Below are positions 62,139 to 64,000 of a stretch of 64,000 bases of DNA, in pieces. Under the pieces are notes generated by a model, which worked only from the letters and a program-made list of their open reading frames with translations, was not told where the DNA came from and searched no databases. The DNA comes from an uncultured Erythrobacter sp. (lineage in GTDB: Bacteria; Pseudomonadota; Alphaproteobacteria; Sphingomonadales; Sphingomonadaceae). Location of the stretch: assembly GCA_947488085.1 (NCBI GenBank), contig CANKYI010000001.1:2055928-2119927 (forward strand). The letters are read 5' to 3'. The position numbers and the translations under genes were made by a program. The number at the start of each line of letters is the position of its first letter. Positions within the stretch are counted from its first letter, which is position 1.

Positions 62139-63065
62139 TTAGGCGAGATTGATCTCGCGCAAACGCTGCATCAGGAAATCATGCGCAGTGATCGGCTCGC
62201 TCGGTTCACCACTTCCCCGACAACTCTCCAGAGGCTCGATCAGATAGTCCGGCCGGAAGTGCAGGAAGAACGGCATGGAATAGCGAGAACGATGCGCCCC
62301 TGCCCCACGCGGATTGACGACGCGGTGGGTGGTCGAAACCAGGGTGCCTGCGGTCAAGCGCTCCAACATATCGCCGACATTGATGACCAACGCGCCTTCG
62401 GGAACATCAACCGCATGCCAGTCACCCGATTTGGTGAGCAACTCCAGTCCGGCTTCCTCTGCGCCCAATAACAAGGTGATCGTGTTGATATCACCATGCG
62501 CCGCAGCGCGGATCGCGCCTTCGGGTGCGTCGGGGCCAAGAGGTGGATAATGCAGCAACCGCATCACCGAATTGCCGTCTTCGACCGTTGGAGCAAAGAA
62601 ACCCCGATCGAGCCCCAGATGCAGTGCGATCGCTTCAAGCACGGTTAGACCCGCGGTCTCAAACGCGGCGTAAAGCTCACTAAATACCGGCTTGAACGCA
62701 TCGACTTCATCAGGCCAGATATTGGGGGCCATGAACTCGGCGAGTTCATGGCCATGCGTCAACTCACGGCCAACATGCCAGAATTCTTTGAGGTCGAAGA
62801 TATTGGCGTCCTTGGCCTTTTCAGTGCCGAATGGCGTATATCCCCGCGCCCCGCCGCCGCCCTCGATTTTGTATTCGCGCTTTACCGGCTCTGGAAGGGC
62901 AAAGAACTCTTTCGACGCTGCTTCCGCGCGAGCAATTAGGTCCAGCGGGATGCCGTGATCGCGCACTACAGCAAAGCCATATTCGGCGAAGCTGCGTCCC
63001 AACTCATCAGCGATCTCTTCAAGCGGTTGGGCGAGCGAAACGGAGGCAATTTGAACTTGGGTCAT
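62139..63065 (-). CDS. 2-oxoglutarate/Fe(II)-dependent oxygenase (isopenicillin N synthase family)
   Basis: 308 residues. DIOX_N-like N-terminus (FAEYGFAVVRDHGIP, ~26-40) and a C-terminal 2OG-Fe(II) domain with iron ligands His190 and Asp192 (HGD) and His247, and the 2OG-anchoring Arg261-x-Ser263. No signal; cytoplasmic. The family oxidises diverse small molecules and the substrate is not evident. It lies 41 bases downstream of the nucleoside transporter in the same direction, suggesting an operon and hence a possible nucleobase- or nucleoside-related role, which is inference. Confidence 0.85.
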   Translation of the reverse strand: MTQVQIASVSLAQPLEEIADELGRSFAEYGFAVVRDHGIPLDLIARAEAASKEFFALPEPVKREYKIEGGGGARGYTPFGTEKAKDANIFDLKEFWHVGRELTHGHELAEFMAPNIWPDEVDAFKPVFSELYAAFETAGLTVLEAIALHLGLDRGFFAPTVEDGNSVMRLLHYPPLGPDAPEGAIRAAAHGDINTITLLLGAEEAGLELLTKSGDWHAVDVPEGALVINVGDMLERLTAGTLVSTTHRVVNPRGAGAHRSRYSMPFFLHFRPDYLIEPLESCRGSGEPSEPITAHDFLMQRLREINLA

Positions 63066-63106
63066 GCGATGTATCTAATCGCCCACCGGCACATCTGCCA
63101 AGCGTT

Positions 63107-64000
63107 TTAGAATGGCAGGAAAATGCTGGCGAGCGCCGCACTCATCAAATTGGCAAGGCTGCCAGCGGCCAGCGCTTTCAGACCCAGCCGGGCGATCACC
63201 GGGCGTTGATTGGGGGCAAGTCCGCCAGTCACCGCCATCTGAATCGCAATGGAGGAGAAGTTGGCAAAGCCGCACAGCGCAAAAGTCATGATCAATCGGC
63301 TGCGCTCGGTTAGCCCCTCAACCCCGCCCAATTCGATAAAGGCAACGAATTCATTGAGGACAATTTTAGTACCAAACAACCCACCCGCGATCCGCGCTTG
63401 CTCCCAATCCGATATGCCGATCAAGAACATGACGGGCGAAAAGACATAGCCAAGCATTTGCTGGAAAGAGATATCGGGATAGCCAAACCATCCACCGATC
63501 CCGCCAAGGATGCCGTTGGCCAAGGCGACCAAAGCAACAAACACCATGACCATCGCGCCCACTGCAACCGCAAGCTTTACACCTGTTTGCGTGCCTTGGG
63601 CGGCTGCCTCAATAATATTGGCGGGTTTCTCACCATCCTCGAATGTTTCAGCAACGCCGATATTCTCGAGCGATTTGTCGTGTTCTGCGGCTTCTTCCGG
63701 ATCATCGGGCATGATGATTTTCGCCATCAATATCCCGCCAGGTGCCGACATAAATGCTGCTGCGAGTAGATATGGCACAGCATCGCTTCCAAGGAATGAC
63801 GCATAGGCGGCAAGGATTGTCCCTGCGACACCTGCCATCCCGACGCACATCAAAGTGAACAGGCGAGAGGGCGGTAAATTGGCCAGATACGGGCGGACCA
63901 CCAGCGGGCTTTCCGATTGGCCGACAAAGATATTAGCGGCACTACCCAGCGCTTCCACTTTGCTAATCCCTGTCAGCCAGCCAATCGCTCCGCCCAGCCA
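63107..64000 (-). CDS. Concentrative nucleoside transporter (NupC/CNT family), partial
   Basis: The frame is open to the right edge (298 residues seen), so the N-terminal part is missing. The conserved CNT segment AANIFVGQSESPLVVRPYL lies near the edge, followed by FMSAPGGILMAKI, LNEFVAFIELGG and FALCGFANFSSIAIQMAVTGGL, the central signatures of the family. Hydrophobic helices typical of the transport core follow. Imports nucleosides with Na+ or H+. Probably transcribed with the 2OG-oxygenase downstream. Confidence 0.92.
   Translation of the reverse strand, partial: WLGGAIGWLTGISKVEALGSAANIFVGQSESPLVVRPYLANLPPSRLFTLMCVGMAGVAGTILAAYASFLGSDAVPYLLAAAFMSAPGGILMAKIIMPDDPEEAAEHDKSLENIGVAETFEDGEKPANIIEAAAQGTQTGVKLAVAVGAMVMVFVALVALANGILGGIGGWFGYPDISFQQMLGYVFSPVMFLIGISDWEQARIAGGLFGTKIVLNEFVAFIELGGVEGLTERSRLIMTFALCGFANFSSIAIQMAVTGGLAPNQRPVIARLGLKALAAGSLANLMSAALASIFLPF

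Overview
The window looks like chromosome from an alphaproteobacterium of the Sphingomonadales, most likely the Erythrobacter/Altererythrobacter group. This rests on four large TonB-dependent receptors including an Oar-type one, an NDUFA12-like complex I subunit, DUF2155 and DUF192 lipoproteins, an HWE-type histidine kinase and moderately high GC coding DNA. The genus is an inference from gene content; no rRNA is present.

Region by region. 1-5.7 kb (minus strand) is the end of a RiPP (ribosomally made, modified peptide) cluster with thiopeptide-like features: two near-identical Cys/Ser-rich precursor genes, each with its own candidate promoter and a trailing hairpin, then a LanB-type glutamylation protein, a separate SpaB_C-like protein and a cyclodehydratase-like gene that runs off the left edge. 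An AT-rich gap (5.6-6.1 kb) separates it from a lipoprotein esterase. 7-16.5 kb looks like a peptide-scavenging block: TonB receptor, S51 peptidase, DUF819 transporter, divergent LysR regulator, M14 metallopeptidase. 16.5-24.5 kb holds a tyrosine/aromatic and acyl-CoA catabolic block: 4-hydroxyphenylpyruvate dioxygenase plus a VOC dioxygenase, divergent from a second VOC protein plus a carboxymuconolactone decarboxylase-like protein; then two thiolase-family genes divergent from an enoyl-CoA hydratase and an acyl-CoA dehydrogenase. 24.5-31 kb has two more TonB receptors, a Baeyer-Villiger-type flavin monooxygenase and a CinA-like protein.

31.7-37 kb is the ribosomal/transcription locus secE-nusG ... 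rplK-rplA (minus strand), unusually split by a plus-strand block (PspA-like protein, ABA4-like protein, a membrane protein) and a small zinc-ribbon-like gene. 37-44 kb contains an AGCS amino-acid symporter, a Tat-exported nitroreductase-like protein with a MarR regulator and a perfect palindromic operator, tRNA-Trp, aat, and a housekeeping run of DUF2155, NDUFA12-like, DUF192 and recX. 44-50 kb has a stand-alone fatty acyl-AMP ligase, a DUF389 membrane protein, and a TelA/XpaC-like pair with a PHA-system protein. 50-58 kb has two large signalling kinases, one apparently a bacteriophytochrome that lost its chromophore-binding residues and one a MASE1 hybrid kinase with a four-cysteine insert, around manA/manC and a TonB protein. 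58-64 kb has an Oar-like receptor, a 2-oxoglutarate/Fe(II) oxygenase and a nucleoside transporter cut by the right edge.

The most interesting element is the thiopeptide-like RiPP locus at the left edge; its remaining genes (the other member of the elimination/cycloaddition pair, an intact YcaO, export) would have to lie outside this window.
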